Positions 53,375 through 61,460 of a DNA stretch of 64,000 nt are shown here, one piece after another. Origin of the DNA: a methanogenic archaeon mixed culture ISO4-G1 (lineage in GTDB: Archaea > Thermoplasmatota > Thermoplasmata > Methanomassiliicoccales > Methanomethylophilaceae); contig CP013703.1 of assembly GCA_001563305.1 (NCBI GenBank), positions 1,351,773 through 1,415,772 of the forward strand. Reading direction: 5' to 3'. Position 1 is the stretch's first letter. Each line of letters opens with the position of its first letter. The position numbers and the translations under genes were made by a program. The notes under the pieces were generated by a model. The model was given only the letters and a program-made list of their open reading frames with translations, did not search any database and was not told the DNA's origin.

Positions 53375-54196
53375 ATGGAATTACTGATCCTGTTGGGACT
53401 TATCGCCCTGGGCGCAGGCGCGGGCGTCATGGGGGCCCTGTTCGGCCTCGGAGGCGGAGTAATATTCGTCCCCGTCCTGATGCTCGTGTTCGGCATGGCC
53501 CCTGCGGAGGCGGCCGCCGTCAGCCTTGTGGGTATCGTCGCGGGATCAGTCGGAGCGTCGAGCGTGTTCGTGGAGAAGGGCCTTGCGAACGTCCGTCTAG
53601 GGCTGCTTCTGGAGGTCACCACGACCGCGGGAGCGATTGCCGGTGCGCTGATAGCGGGCTACATGCAGGAATGGGCCCTGAGCCTCGTATTCTGCGGTGT
53701 GATGATCTACAGTGCCCTGCGCATGATCCTGAGTCCCGAGAAAGTCGTCGAACCCAACGGGAACGGCGGACGTCTGAGCTTCGAATACAACGACGAGGCC
53801 AAGGGGGAGAAGATAGCCTACGAGGTCCAGAATGTCAAGGCAGGCAGCCTGGCCTGCGTCTTCGCAGGGATGCTGTCATCGATGACCGGTGTCGGGGGCG
53901 GGGCCATCAAGGTCCCCGTGATGAACCTGATCATGCACGTCCCGATGAAGGCTGCCAGCTCCACCAGCAGCTACATGATCGGGATCACCGCGTTCTCCGG
54001 TGCGATAACCTACCTGTTCAGCGGGATCCTCGACCTCCAGTTCGCGGGAGGCGTGGCCATCGGTGCGTTCCTGGGAGCGATCCTCGGATCGCATCTCGCC
54101 AGGAGGACCAGCACCGCCCATCTGAGGAAGTACTTCTCCGTGGTCCTGTTCCTGATGTCCGCGCTCGTCCTGCTACGCGTGGGAGGGATACTGTGA
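53375..54196 (+). CDS. TauE/SafE-family sulfite/organosulfur exporter
   Basis: 273 residues with about eight helices in two related halves, each opened by a GGG motif: ALFGLGGGVIFVPVLML and SSMTGVGGGAIKVPVMNL. Family members move sulfite, sulfolactate or similar anions. A DUF1634 gene follows after two bases, a frequent pairing. Substrate is not known. Confidence 0.85.
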   Translation: MELLILLGLIALGAGAGVMGALFGLGGGVIFVPVLMLVFGMAPAEAAAVSLVGIVAGSVGASSVFVEKGLANVRLGLLLEVTTTAGAIAGALIAGYMQEWALSLVFCGVMIYSALRMILSPEKVVEPNGNGGRLSFEYNDEAKGEKIAYEVQNVKAGSLACVFAGMLSSMTGVGGGAIKVPVMNLIMHVPMKAASSTSSYMIGITAFSGAITYLFSGILDLQFAGGVAIGAFLGAILGSHLARRTSTAHLRKYFSVVLFLMSALVLLRVGGIL

Positions 54197-54198
54197 AC

Positions 54199-54450
54199 AT
54201 GAACATGTCCATCGCATGGACCCTCCGCATAGGCATAGTCCTGGGACTGATCCTCATCGTCATAGGGGAGTTCCTGGAACCAGGCAACCAGGTCCTGTAC
54301 TACGGTCTGCTGGTGCTCATCGCCTCCCCCATGTTCGCGGTCATAGCGGCGCTGATAGGCCTGATCAGGGAGAGGGACTGGTTCTGGGCACTCATCGCGG
54401 TCGTCGTCCTCGTCATCGTCATATCCGGAGCAATTTTGGCGGCCCTTTGA
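54199..54450 (+). CDS. DUF1634 small membrane protein
   Basis: 83 residues with three hydrophobic segments (LRIGIVLGLILIVIGEFL, YGLLVLIASPMFAVIAALIG, ALIAVVVLVIVISGAILAAL). DUF1634 proteins regularly follow TauE/SafE exporters and may be accessory subunits. ATG 54199 is two bases after the exporter stop; GTG 54193 and ATG 54205 are alternatives. Confidence 0.75.
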   Translation: MNMSIAWTLRIGIVLGLILIVIGEFLEPGNQVLYYGLLVLIASPMFAVIAALIGLIRERDWFWALIAVVVLVIVISGAILAAL

Positions 54451-54458
54451 TCCTGCAC

Positions 54459-54490
54459 TATATTTTTATCCGACCGCTGTATAGCGGTCG
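54459..54490. promoter_or_regulatory. TATA box and perfect palindrome before cstA
   Basis: TATATTTTTAT (54459-54469) is followed at once by CGACCGCT-GTAT-AGCGGTCG (54471-54490), a perfect 8-bp inverted repeat that ends three bases before the ATG. A regulator bound there would cover the transcription start, suggesting tight repression of cstA. Confidence 0.6.
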
Positions 54491-54493
54491 ACG

Positions 54494-55927
54494 ATGCTGA
54501 TCCTGATCATCGGAGTTCTTGTCCTACTGTTCGGCTACCTGGTGTATAGCAGATTCCTGGAGAAGGCCATCCTTCCGTATAAGGAACCCACACCGGCCAT
54601 CGCACTAGCCGACGGACTCGACTACGTCCCCATGAACAGGAAGAAGGATCTTCTCATCCAGTTCCTGAACATTGCGGGGACAGGCCCGATATTCGGCGCC
54701 CTCATGGGGGCCAAATGGGGTCCGATCGTATTCCTGTGGATCATCCTAGGTACGATATTCGGCGGTGCGGTGCACGACTACATGACAGGCATGATGTCCA
54801 TGCGCAACGAAGGGTCGTCGGTCACATCGCTCATCACGAAGTATCTCGGAAAGGACACCAGATACCCCATACTGATCCTCGTCATCTTTCTCATGGTCAT
54901 GGTCTCGGCCACCTTCGCGAGAAGTGCCAGCGATCTGCTTGTGGCCATCACCGGCATCCCGATGATGGTGTGGATGGCGGTCATCCTGACCTACTTCATC
55001 GTATCCACCGTCCTCCCGATCGACAAGGTGATCGGGAAAATCTACCCATTTTTCGGGACACTGCTCATACTCATGGCCGCGATTATCATCCTCGGCCTGT
55101 GGCTGGACGGATTCGCGTTCCCCGGCCTGACGCTGGAGAACCTCCATCCTAGTGGCGAGGAGTACTTCCCGGACATGTTCATCACAGTCGCCTGCGGAGC
55201 CATCTCCGGATTCCATGCGACCCAATCCCCCATGGTCGCCAGGTGCACCGAGAGGGAGAGCGACGGACGCATGATCTTCTACGGCGCCATGGTCCTGGAG
55301 TCGGTCATCGCCCTCATCTGGGCCATCGCCGGCCTTTCCTTCTACGGGGACACCGCCGGACTGGGTGCGGCCCTCGACGCAGGAGGATCGGCCGGAGTGG
55401 TCTACGAGATTTCCATAAACGTGGCAGGACCGATCGGAGGCATACTGGCCATCATCGGTGTCATCATCTGCCCCATAACCTCCGGGGACACAGCGCTGAG
55501 GTCCGCCAGGCTCATGATCCAGGATGACAGGGAACTCCACTCGAGGAGCATGAGGTCCTCTCTGATCCTGACTGCCGTCCTGTCGGCGTTCATCGTAGCC
55601 CTGTGCATGCTGGACTTCAGCATCCTGTGGAAGTACTTCTCATGGCTGAACCAGACGCTGGCATGCATCGTCCTGTGGACAGCCACGGTGTTCCTGCTGA
55701 GGACATCCGCCAACAGGCTGTACTCCCTGTTCACGGCGCTCCCCGGCCTTTTCATGACCATGACGGTATCGTCGTTCATACTCCACTCGGGACAGGGGCT
55801 CGGCCTCGATTACTCCATCGCCATTGCGATCGCCGCATTCATCACGGTCGCGGTCGCGGTGCTGTACATCAGGGAATTCTTGAAAAAGACCGAGGTTCCT
55901 GAAGAGGTGGAATCTGAAGAAGAATGA
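54494..55927 (+). CDS. cstA: CstA-family carbon starvation / peptide or pyruvate permease
   Basis: 477 residues with about 13 helices and the CstA motifs NIAGTGPIFGALMGAKWGP and GAVHDYMTGMMSMRNEG. Members import peptides or pyruvate under carbon limitation. This is the short form, missing the C-terminal extension of E. coli CstA. The gene looks leaderless and carries a strong operator-like palindrome at its promoter. Substrate is inferred. Confidence 0.88.
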   Translation: MLILIIGVLVLLFGYLVYSRFLEKAILPYKEPTPAIALADGLDYVPMNRKKDLLIQFLNIAGTGPIFGALMGAKWGPIVFLWIILGTIFGGAVHDYMTGMMSMRNEGSSVTSLITKYLGKDTRYPILILVIFLMVMVSATFARSASDLLVAITGIPMMVWMAVILTYFIVSTVLPIDKVIGKIYPFFGTLLILMAAIIILGLWLDGFAFPGLTLENLHPSGEEYFPDMFITVACGAISGFHATQSPMVARCTERESDGRMIFYGAMVLESVIALIWAIAGLSFYGDTAGLGAALDAGGSAGVVYEISINVAGPIGGILAIIGVIICPITSGDTALRSARLMIQDDRELHSRSMRSSLILTAVLSAFIVALCMLDFSILWKYFSWLNQTLACIVLWTATVFLLRTSANRLYSLFTALPGLFMTMTVSSFILHSGQGLGLDYSIAIAIAAFITVAVAVLYIREFLKKTEVPEEVESEEE

Positions 55928-55962
55928 AGGGCAGGACCTTACGGCCCCGCCCCAGAAAGGTT

Positions 55963-57183
55963 TCAGTCCGCCAGTTCCAGGACGTTCCTGAAGATCATAC
56001 AGGAATAGGAACCGTTGTCCGCCGTTCCGAGCAGCGTGATCTTCTTAAGATCCTTGGACAACGTTCCAATGTAGTATCCCCAGTACATGTCGCCGTCGTT
56101 CTCGTAGACGGATTCCATGTAGAACCTGTAACCGGATGCGTCGGGGAAGATCATCGCTCCCATGTAGGAATCTCCCTCGGGCGCGTACAGGGTGACCTCC
56201 ATTACGTTGGTGTCGGGATCGATGAGATCGATCGAAATGGACAGTTCTCCCTCGAACGTCCTCAGGATCTCCCCGAACATCTCGCCATAGGCGCTGAATG
56301 TACCGTCGTAATGCTTGCCCGAAAGCTTGGCCGGTGCCTTCACTGCCTTGCTCGCATCGCCGTAGCATACCTGCCAAAGCTCGATGTCCCCTCCCGTGTT
56401 GTCGTAGGATGCGGTATAGATCACTCCGTCCTCGATGTGAACCATGTCGATGAGGACGATTCCGTAACCGAAGTCGGCGATCGCCATCCAATCGTTGGAG
56501 GAGATTCTGACCGCGGCGTAATCGAGACTGATGTCATCACCGTGCGAGTTGTAGAAGATGATGTCGGACTCCACCCTGTTGACCGTCAGTGCACGGTTCT
56601 CGGAGAGGTGGTCGATGATCCCCTCATCGGTGTACTGGTTAGCTATGAATGCCTCGAACACATCGCCTTCGTTGAGTCCGCTGGGATTCCCCTCTCCCGG
56701 TGCACTCCTCAGATCTGCCTGGGCTCCTTTCCCGGTATCCAAGCGCTCAAGCTTCATGATGGCCACACCGACCTCGTCGGAAAGGATCATGGCCATCGTG
56801 ATGACCCCGTTCTCCTCGGTCAGGACCGATGTGCTGGTGTAATAGTCGATACCGGAGGTCATCATCGTACCGTTGTTGACCACACAGACGTATTCCTCAT
56901 CATCCTGATGCATGGAGTAGATCCCATCTCCGATCTCCTCGAAGGTCACGGAGAACTCCTTCAAGTCCTCTTTGACGTACTCATCGTAAACGATCTCACC
57001 GTCGTCGTAATACCCTTCGGCATACTCCGTGAGATACCACTCGCCCTCCAGGTCCATGTGCTGTCCGCCATTCCCGGCAAGGGCCAGATATGAAACGAAG
57101 AACACCAGTACGACCGCCACGGCAGCCACCGCGAAGGGTGATGCCTTGCGCAGTTTACCAGCGCCTTCCATTTGTCCGATCAT
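55963..57183 (-). CDS. Exported protein of unknown function (paralogue of 29807-30997)
   Basis: 406 residues: a short basic start, one hydrophobic anchor (FAVAAVAVVLVFFVSYLAL), then an acidic Tyr/Thr-rich body with DLEGEWYLTEYAEGYYDDGE. DGVIYTASYDNTGGDIELWQ and LTVNRVESDIIFYNS align with the other copy. The repeating pattern suggests beta-sandwich or propeller-like blades. No known domain. An ATG four codons later (57171) is also possible; it converges on cstA. Confidence 0.6.
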   Translation of the reverse strand: MIGQMEGAGKLRKASPFAVAAVAVVLVFFVSYLALAGNGGQHMDLEGEWYLTEYAEGYYDDGEIVYDEYVKEDLKEFSVTFEEIGDGIYSMHQDDEEYVCVVNNGTMMTSGIDYYTSTSVLTEENGVITMAMILSDEVGVAIMKLERLDTGKGAQADLRSAPGEGNPSGLNEGDVFEAFIANQYTDEGIIDHLSENRALTVNRVESDIIFYNSHGDDISLDYAAVRISSNDWMAIADFGYGIVLIDMVHIEDGVIYTASYDNTGGDIELWQVCYGDASKAVKAPAKLSGKHYDGTFSAYGEMFGEILRTFEGELSISIDLIDPDTNVMEVTLYAPEGDSYMGAMIFPDASGYRFYMESVYENDGDMYWGYYIGTLSKDLKKITLLGTADNGSYSCMIFRNVLELAD

Positions 57184-57243
57184 GAGAGGAGTTAGAGGGA
57201 CATCGGTTAAAAAACTGTGTGCAAACGGGATTCGGAACAGAAA

Positions 57244-57331
57244 TGGTGCAAGGGAAGGGATTTGAACCCTCGAACTCCTACGAGAATAGGCCCTGAACCT
57301 ATCTCCTTTGGCCAGGCTCGGATACCCTTGC
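57244..57331 (-). tRNA. tRNA-Leu (anticodon CAG), CCA encoded
   Basis: On the minus strand the acceptor strands GCAAGGG and CCCTTGC pair, followed by discriminator A and encoded CCA. The anticodon stem ATAGG/CCTAT holds TTCAGGG with anticodon CAG, a long variable arm follows, and the T arm is GAGGG-TTCAAAT-CCCTT. The long variable arm marks a class II tRNA. No intron. Confidence 0.94.
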
Positions 57332-57389
57332 ACGTCAGGCCAATCAGCGAGAACACATCATCGTATAAAAATCAAATCGTAAAACGTGG

Positions 57390-57427
57390 AAAAAAGATAC
57401 CGCCCCTGTACAGGAGCGGTGTTTTTT
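57390..57427. terminator. Bidirectional hairpin terminator
   Basis: ACCGCCCCTG (57399-57408) and CAGGAGCGGT (57411-57420) form a nine-pair stem with one mismatch. T runs follow on both strands (TTTTTT at 57422-57427; AAAAAA at 57390-57395 read in reverse). On the minus strand it would end the small gene at 57448 before tRNA-Leu. Confidence 0.65.
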
Positions 57428-57447
57428 GATAGTGGAAATACCCGAAA

Positions 57448-57660
57448 TCAAGCTTTCATGATCTTCATCCATCCGCCGGACTCGTAGATCGCGAGTTTCC
57501 TCTGCTTCAGGATGGACTCGAACTCTGCCCACTCAATCACATCGAGCCTGTTGTTCTTGCCCTTTGTGAACTGAATTCCAGATGTTCCCTTCACTTTTCC
57601 AGGTTTCAATCCCTTGTTCTTTGCAATTGTCTTTGCTTTTTCCAGGTCAATGCGTTCCAT
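57448..57660 (-). CDS. Small hypothetical protein
   Basis: 70 residues, basic, with KAKTIAKNKGLKPGKVKGT and the end LAIYESGGWMKIMKA. No recognised domain; the regular charge pattern and a real terminator downstream support expression. The second ATG (57660) is used; the first at 57666 adds two residues. Base composition is more AT-rich than the flanking core genes. It lies beside tRNA-Leu and an AT-rich gap. Confidence 0.55.
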   Translation of the reverse strand: MERIDLEKAKTIAKNKGLKPGKVKGTSGIQFTKGKNNRLDVIEWAEFESILKQRKLAIYESGGWMKIMKA

Positions 57661-57666
57661 TACCAA

Positions 57667-58074
57667 TAGAATGCCCCCAGAAATGTATCTTTATAGTTAG
57701 TATATATAGATTATTTAGTTTTTGAAACGTCTGGCTCGATTTTTTTATCCGTTAAACCATCCAAAATAGACAAATCGGACCGCTTTTTCTGAGTGTCTTT
57801 GAAAATTGATGATGAGCCAACACACCTTTTTTCCGAATTGGATGTGACCTCCAACTTATGAATATAGTCAAATTATCTTAACTTATTATAATTGGAGACG
57901 CGGCGAAAGATTTGATAGACGGATCAGCGGACAATTCTTCCCGTCTGGATTGGAATCATGGTTTAACGGGTGATAAATGATGCTTCGAATGTGCCAGTCC
58001 GATGAATGATGAGGTATTATAGGCCATCCCCTGATAGCAATCCCTTTTTATGGAGGAAATCTTACGGGCGTCTT
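57667..58074. other. AT-rich intergenic stretch
   Basis: About 400 bp without a supported gene. The left part (57690-57720) is almost pure A/T and can serve as the promoter of the small minus-strand gene. A TATA-like CTTTTTAT with GGAGG just after it (58043-58055) precedes the phosphohexomutase-like gene. I see no repeat of the nearby tRNA-Leu end. Confidence 0.6.
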
Positions 58075-59439
58075 ATGGTGCTGGCTGACAAACTGCTGCT
58101 CAGGTCATCCCCCTCCGAGGACACAACCCCCGAAACGGGAATCATGCTTGGCCATGCCCTCTCCATCGAACATACGAAGGTGGTGGTGGGTACCGACCTC
58201 ATGAAGAGCAGCCAGATGATGAAGAACGCCCTGATCGCAGGTCTCGTCTCGTCCGGAGTGGACGTCATCGACATCGGAGAGGTCTCCGGCCCCGTCATCG
58301 CATACGCGGCCAAGATGGGGGACTGCGCGGTGTACGTCACGGAGTTCCGCCAGATGGACCTCATGAGCGGATACCTCCTCATGAACAAGGACGGAGGTTA
58401 CTTCGGCATCGAACAGATCAGGCACCTCGATTCGATTTTCAGCGGCAAGATCACCCTGCCCGACTACAGGTCCCTCGGAACCGTCAAGAGGTACTACAAC
58501 GCGGTCTCCGACTACAACAACAAGGTCCTGTCCATACTGAAGGATACACCCGGCGGGTCCATGGTGCTCAACTGCAACTGCGGACTCTCCACCGATTCCG
58601 CGCCCCAGATCATGAACTCCCTTGGAGCTGACATTGTATCGATCAACGCCCACAAGGACAGGAACTTCATCTCCAACTCACTGTCCACCAAGGAGGCCGA
58701 CATCCTCCACATGAAGATCCTAGTGGAGGCGAACGCCGGTGCGGCAGGGATATCGTTCAACCGCATAGGCACACTCCTAAGGGTGTTCGACGAGACAGGG
58801 ATACCCCTCACGAACGAGGAGGTCCTGGCCATACTGATCCTCTACATGAAGCCCAAGAAGATCGTCGTCCCGATGGACATCATGTGGTTCATAGAGGACG
58901 TCTACAGGGGCAAGGTGAAGACCGAGGTCTCCTCACCGTATCCGGATCCGGATGCCGAGGAAACGGAATTCATAGTCGCCTATCCATCGGCCGGGGACGT
59001 GCACGATGCCATGGCCGAGAACAACGCGGACCTCGGTTACTACGACGGCGGATTCATCTTCGGGAATGTCAGCTACTCCCCGGATTCCATCCTGGCTGCC
59101 ATCCTGATCACGCAGTTCTGCGGTAACAACACGATCTCCGAGACCGTGAAGTCATTCCCAGAGTACTACACCGAGACCAAGACCTACAGGATCTCCTGCC
59201 CGAAGGCCGACTTCGTGCGCATGATCGGGGAGAACCTCCCGGATGTCAGTCCGATAGACATCATGGAGAAGGAGGGATGCTGGAGGGTCTACATGACGGG
59301 CGGAGGGTTCTACGTGTCCCTAGATGAGGACTCGGAGGACATCGTCACCGTCCTGGCGGAGTCCAACGACAAGCTCTACCTCATCAGCCTCATGGAGGTC
59401 ATCGACGGCCTCATGGAGAGCTGTGCCAGCGGTCAGTAA
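58075..59439 (+). CDS. Phosphohexomutase-fold protein lacking catalytic motifs
   Basis: 454 residues aligning along the phosphoglucosamine/phosphomannomutase family: KVVVGTDLMKSSQMMKNALI, GVDVIDIGEVSGPVIAYAAK and SMVLNCNCGLSTDSAPQIMN. The phosphoserine loop TASHNP is replaced by TEFRQMD (89-95) and the metal loop DGDADR by NAGAAG (about 220-225), so mutase activity is very unlikely. It may be a regulator or subunit of an active GlmM. The ATG at 58075 matches the usual GlmM N terminus; ATGs at 58006 and 58009 are alternatives. Confidence 0.75.
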   Translation: MVLADKLLLRSSPSEDTTPETGIMLGHALSIEHTKVVVGTDLMKSSQMMKNALIAGLVSSGVDVIDIGEVSGPVIAYAAKMGDCAVYVTEFRQMDLMSGYLLMNKDGGYFGIEQIRHLDSIFSGKITLPDYRSLGTVKRYYNAVSDYNNKVLSILKDTPGGSMVLNCNCGLSTDSAPQIMNSLGADIVSINAHKDRNFISNSLSTKEADILHMKILVEANAGAAGISFNRIGTLLRVFDETGIPLTNEEVLAILILYMKPKKIVVPMDIMWFIEDVYRGKVKTEVSSPYPDPDAEETEFIVAYPSAGDVHDAMAENNADLGYYDGGFIFGNVSYSPDSILAAILITQFCGNNTISETVKSFPEYYTETKTYRISCPKADFVRMIGENLPDVSPIDIMEKEGCWRVYMTGGGFYVSLDEDSEDIVTVLAESNDKLYLISLMEVIDGLMESCASGQ

Positions 59440-59807
59440 ATGACCTCGATGTCCAACGGCTCCCCGCGTGAATCGTACGCCTTCCAGCTCGTGCGGTCGT
59501 ACGGTTGGCAGGTTATGAAGTGCACACCGCCGGTGTTGCTGAAGAAATCCTTGTCCGCATCCGAAGGTTCGTTGCTGTAACCCGGATGGGAATGGGCGGA
59601 ACCGGCTATCGTGAAGTCTATCGGCTCCATCCACTGGTTGAGGAAGCTGTGCTCGTCGCCGAACACCGTCCCCGGGAGCATGACCATCTCAGATATCACA
59701 CCGTCGATCTCCCTGTGCATGCACAGGAACTCGTCGGGATAGGTGGATCTGGCGGATTCGTTGAACCCGTCTATGAAATGGATGCTGACCCCTCTGATCC
59801 TGTTCAT
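59433..59807 (-). CDS. JAMM/MPN-domain metalloprotease-like protein
   Basis: 124 residues with the zinc motif GSAHSHPGYSNEPSDADKDF (HxHPx7SxxD, about 70-89) and an upstream Glu region near residue 40. Stand-alone archaeal JAMM proteins remove ubiquitin-like SAMP modifiers from proteins. No SAMP or E1-like gene is in the window, so the role is open. Its start overlaps the NAD kinase stop by 3 bp (ATGA), so they form an operon, and its end overlaps the phosphohexomutase-like gene by 7 bp. Confidence 0.8.
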   Translation of the reverse strand: MNRIRGVSIHFIDGFNESARSTYPDEFLCMHREIDGVISEMVMLPGTVFGDEHSFLNQWMEPIDFTIAGSAHSHPGYSNEPSDADKDFFSNTGGVHFITCQPYDRTSWKAYDSRGEPLDIEVIY

Positions 59808-61411
59808 AGGTTGTTCACCAGTTTCTCGCGGACCCTCGAGAAGAAGTCCATGTCGAACCTGATGAACTTCGCCGACTTCTCCGAGAGCATGAAGTCCACC
59901 TTGGAGCGGCCTGCCATCGGGATCTCCCTCTGACCGTCTAGGACTATGACGCAGTCCTTGTCCAGAACGGATTCCACAGTGATCTTGCTGCTGGCCGGCA
60001 CGACGAATGCCCTCGATGTTGACTTGTATGCGGCCATCGGGACCACCATCAGCGCGTTGACGTGCGGGTCCATGTAGGGCGCGCCCAGACTCATCGCGTA
60101 ACATGTGGATCCGGTGGGCGTCGATATTATCACGCCGTCCGAACGCATCTCGCAGGCCAGGACGTCGTCGACGTAGATTTTGTAGTGACGGATCTTCGCC
60201 ACCGACGAGGTGTGTATGAGCGCCTCGTTGACGGAATCCTCAAGATACTCGCCATTGTACCACGAGCTGATCTTGAAACGGGTCTCGATGGTGTAGTCCT
60301 CCCTCAGCAGACGGTCGATGCCATCCTTGATGTGGTCGCGGTCGATCTCCGCCAGGAATCCTACGCTTCCGCCGTTGATACCGATGACCATGGCGTCGGT
60401 CTGCTGCAGAACCCTGAGGAGCGTACCGTCACCTCCGACCACGATGATTATGTCGGCATCCATCTCCTTGAGCGGGACGCCCTTTATGCCCATGACCTCC
60501 GCGATCTGGGAATCCACCTCGAATTCGTGTCCCTTCAAGGCGTCCATCACCTGCTGGGTATAGTCCACGGCTTTCGACAGGGATGTGTTGGCGTAGATAC
60601 CGTACTTGTGGTCCTTGATGGGGTCCTTGCCCCTGACCAGATAGTCGAACACACTCTTGTGCCCGACAGCGACCATGTTGCTCCTGTGCTCCAGGTCAAA
60701 GGGCATGTCCAGGACGTTCCCGTCCAGGCTGTAGACCTCTCCCCCGGCCTCCCTGAGGATCAGCACCGCGGCCGCGATATCGACGATCCTCTCGCAGCGC
60801 ACGTAGTTGTCGGAGTTCATGAAGAAGGCGTCCGCCTCCCCCTCCGCGACTATGGCCACCTCCAGGGACGAACAACCCAGGTTGCGGCTCGAACCGACCC
60901 TCTTGGCGAGATCCAGGGCATCCTGGTGGGCGTACTTCCCAGTGTAGTTCATGATGAAGAGGTCCGAGAATTTGGGCTTGCGGACCTTCAGCTTCGCGCC
61001 GTTCTTGTATGCGCCCTTGCCCTTCTCCGCCCAATAGGCGTCGCCGGTCGCGAGGTTGCGCAGATAGGCGATCCTCAGTCCCGAGAGCGAATCCTTGCCG
61101 ACGGCCAGGGAGACTGTGTAGTAGGGTATCCCCGCGATGGCGTTGTTGGAGCCGTCGATGGGGTCGAGGACCAAAGTCTCCTCTCCGCCCCTGTCCACGA
61201 ATCCTATCTCCTCGCTCAGGACGTTCAACGGTATGCCGTTCCTCTCCAGATACAGGAGGACGGCGTTCTCCGCGACCTTGTCGATACGCGCGGTGGGTGT
61301 TCCGTCCGCACCTATGCAGACCTCGTCACCCTTGCACCCAGAGTCAGGGATCTTCGCGATCTCCTCCTGTACCGCATCGGCTATGGCCGAGAGGACCTCT
61401 ATCGTGATCAT
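59804..61411 (-). CDS. Bifunctional NADP phosphatase / NAD kinase
   Basis: 535 residues. Residues 1-260 form an inositol-monophosphatase-like domain with VLSEEIGFVDRG, TLVLDPIDGSNNAI and VDIAAAVLILREAGG; residues about 275-535 form an NAD kinase with IIVVGGDGTLLRV, INGGSVGFLAE and DGVIISTPTGSTCYAMS. This fusion is known from Methanocaldococcus MJ0917 and both makes and removes NADP. The ATG lies 24 bp from a central TATA shared with flpA. Confidence 0.92.
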   Translation of the reverse strand: MITIEVLSAIADAVQEEIAKIPDSGCKGDEVCIGADGTPTARIDKVAENAVLLYLERNGIPLNVLSEEIGFVDRGGEETLVLDPIDGSNNAIAGIPYYTVSLAVGKDSLSGLRIAYLRNLATGDAYWAEKGKGAYKNGAKLKVRKPKFSDLFIMNYTGKYAHQDALDLAKRVGSSRNLGCSSLEVAIVAEGEADAFFMNSDNYVRCERIVDIAAAVLILREAGGEVYSLDGNVLDMPFDLEHRSNMVAVGHKSVFDYLVRGKDPIKDHKYGIYANTSLSKAVDYTQQVMDALKGHEFEVDSQIAEVMGIKGVPLKEMDADIIIVVGGDGTLLRVLQQTDAMVIGINGGSVGFLAEIDRDHIKDGIDRLLREDYTIETRFKISSWYNGEYLEDSVNEALIHTSSVAKIRHYKIYVDDVLACEMRSDGVIISTPTGSTCYAMSLGAPYMDPHVNALMVVPMAAYKSTSRAFVVPASSKITVESVLDKDCVIVLDGQREIPMAGRSKVDFMLSEKSAKFIRFDMDFFSRVREKLVNNL

Positions 61412-61413
61412 AC

Positions 61414-61457
61414 TCTGACGATTGACAGGATTTTATAAAGAATATACCATCGTCAGA
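61414..61457. promoter_or_regulatory. Perfectly symmetric shared promoter of NAD kinase and flpA
   Basis: TCTGACGAT (61414-61422) and ATCGTCAGA (61449-61457) are a perfect 9-bp inverted repeat 26 bp apart. Exactly in the middle is a palindromic TATA box, TTTATAAA (61432-61439). The two ATGs (61411 minus, 61461 plus) are each about 25 bp from the centre, so both RNAs would be leaderless. Confidence 0.65.
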
Positions 61458-61460
61458 CTG

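Noticed and set aside
57244-57660. tRNA-Leu as a second integration site, with the small AT-rich gene as cargo
   Set aside because: The small gene lies on the 5' side of the tRNA and I find no copy of the tRNA 3' end nearby.
57810-58040. C/D-box guide RNA, from TGATGA and CTGA words in the AT-rich gap
   Set aside because: The boxes do not fall in a proper C-D'-C'-D order with 10-12 nt guides, and such short words are expected by chance.
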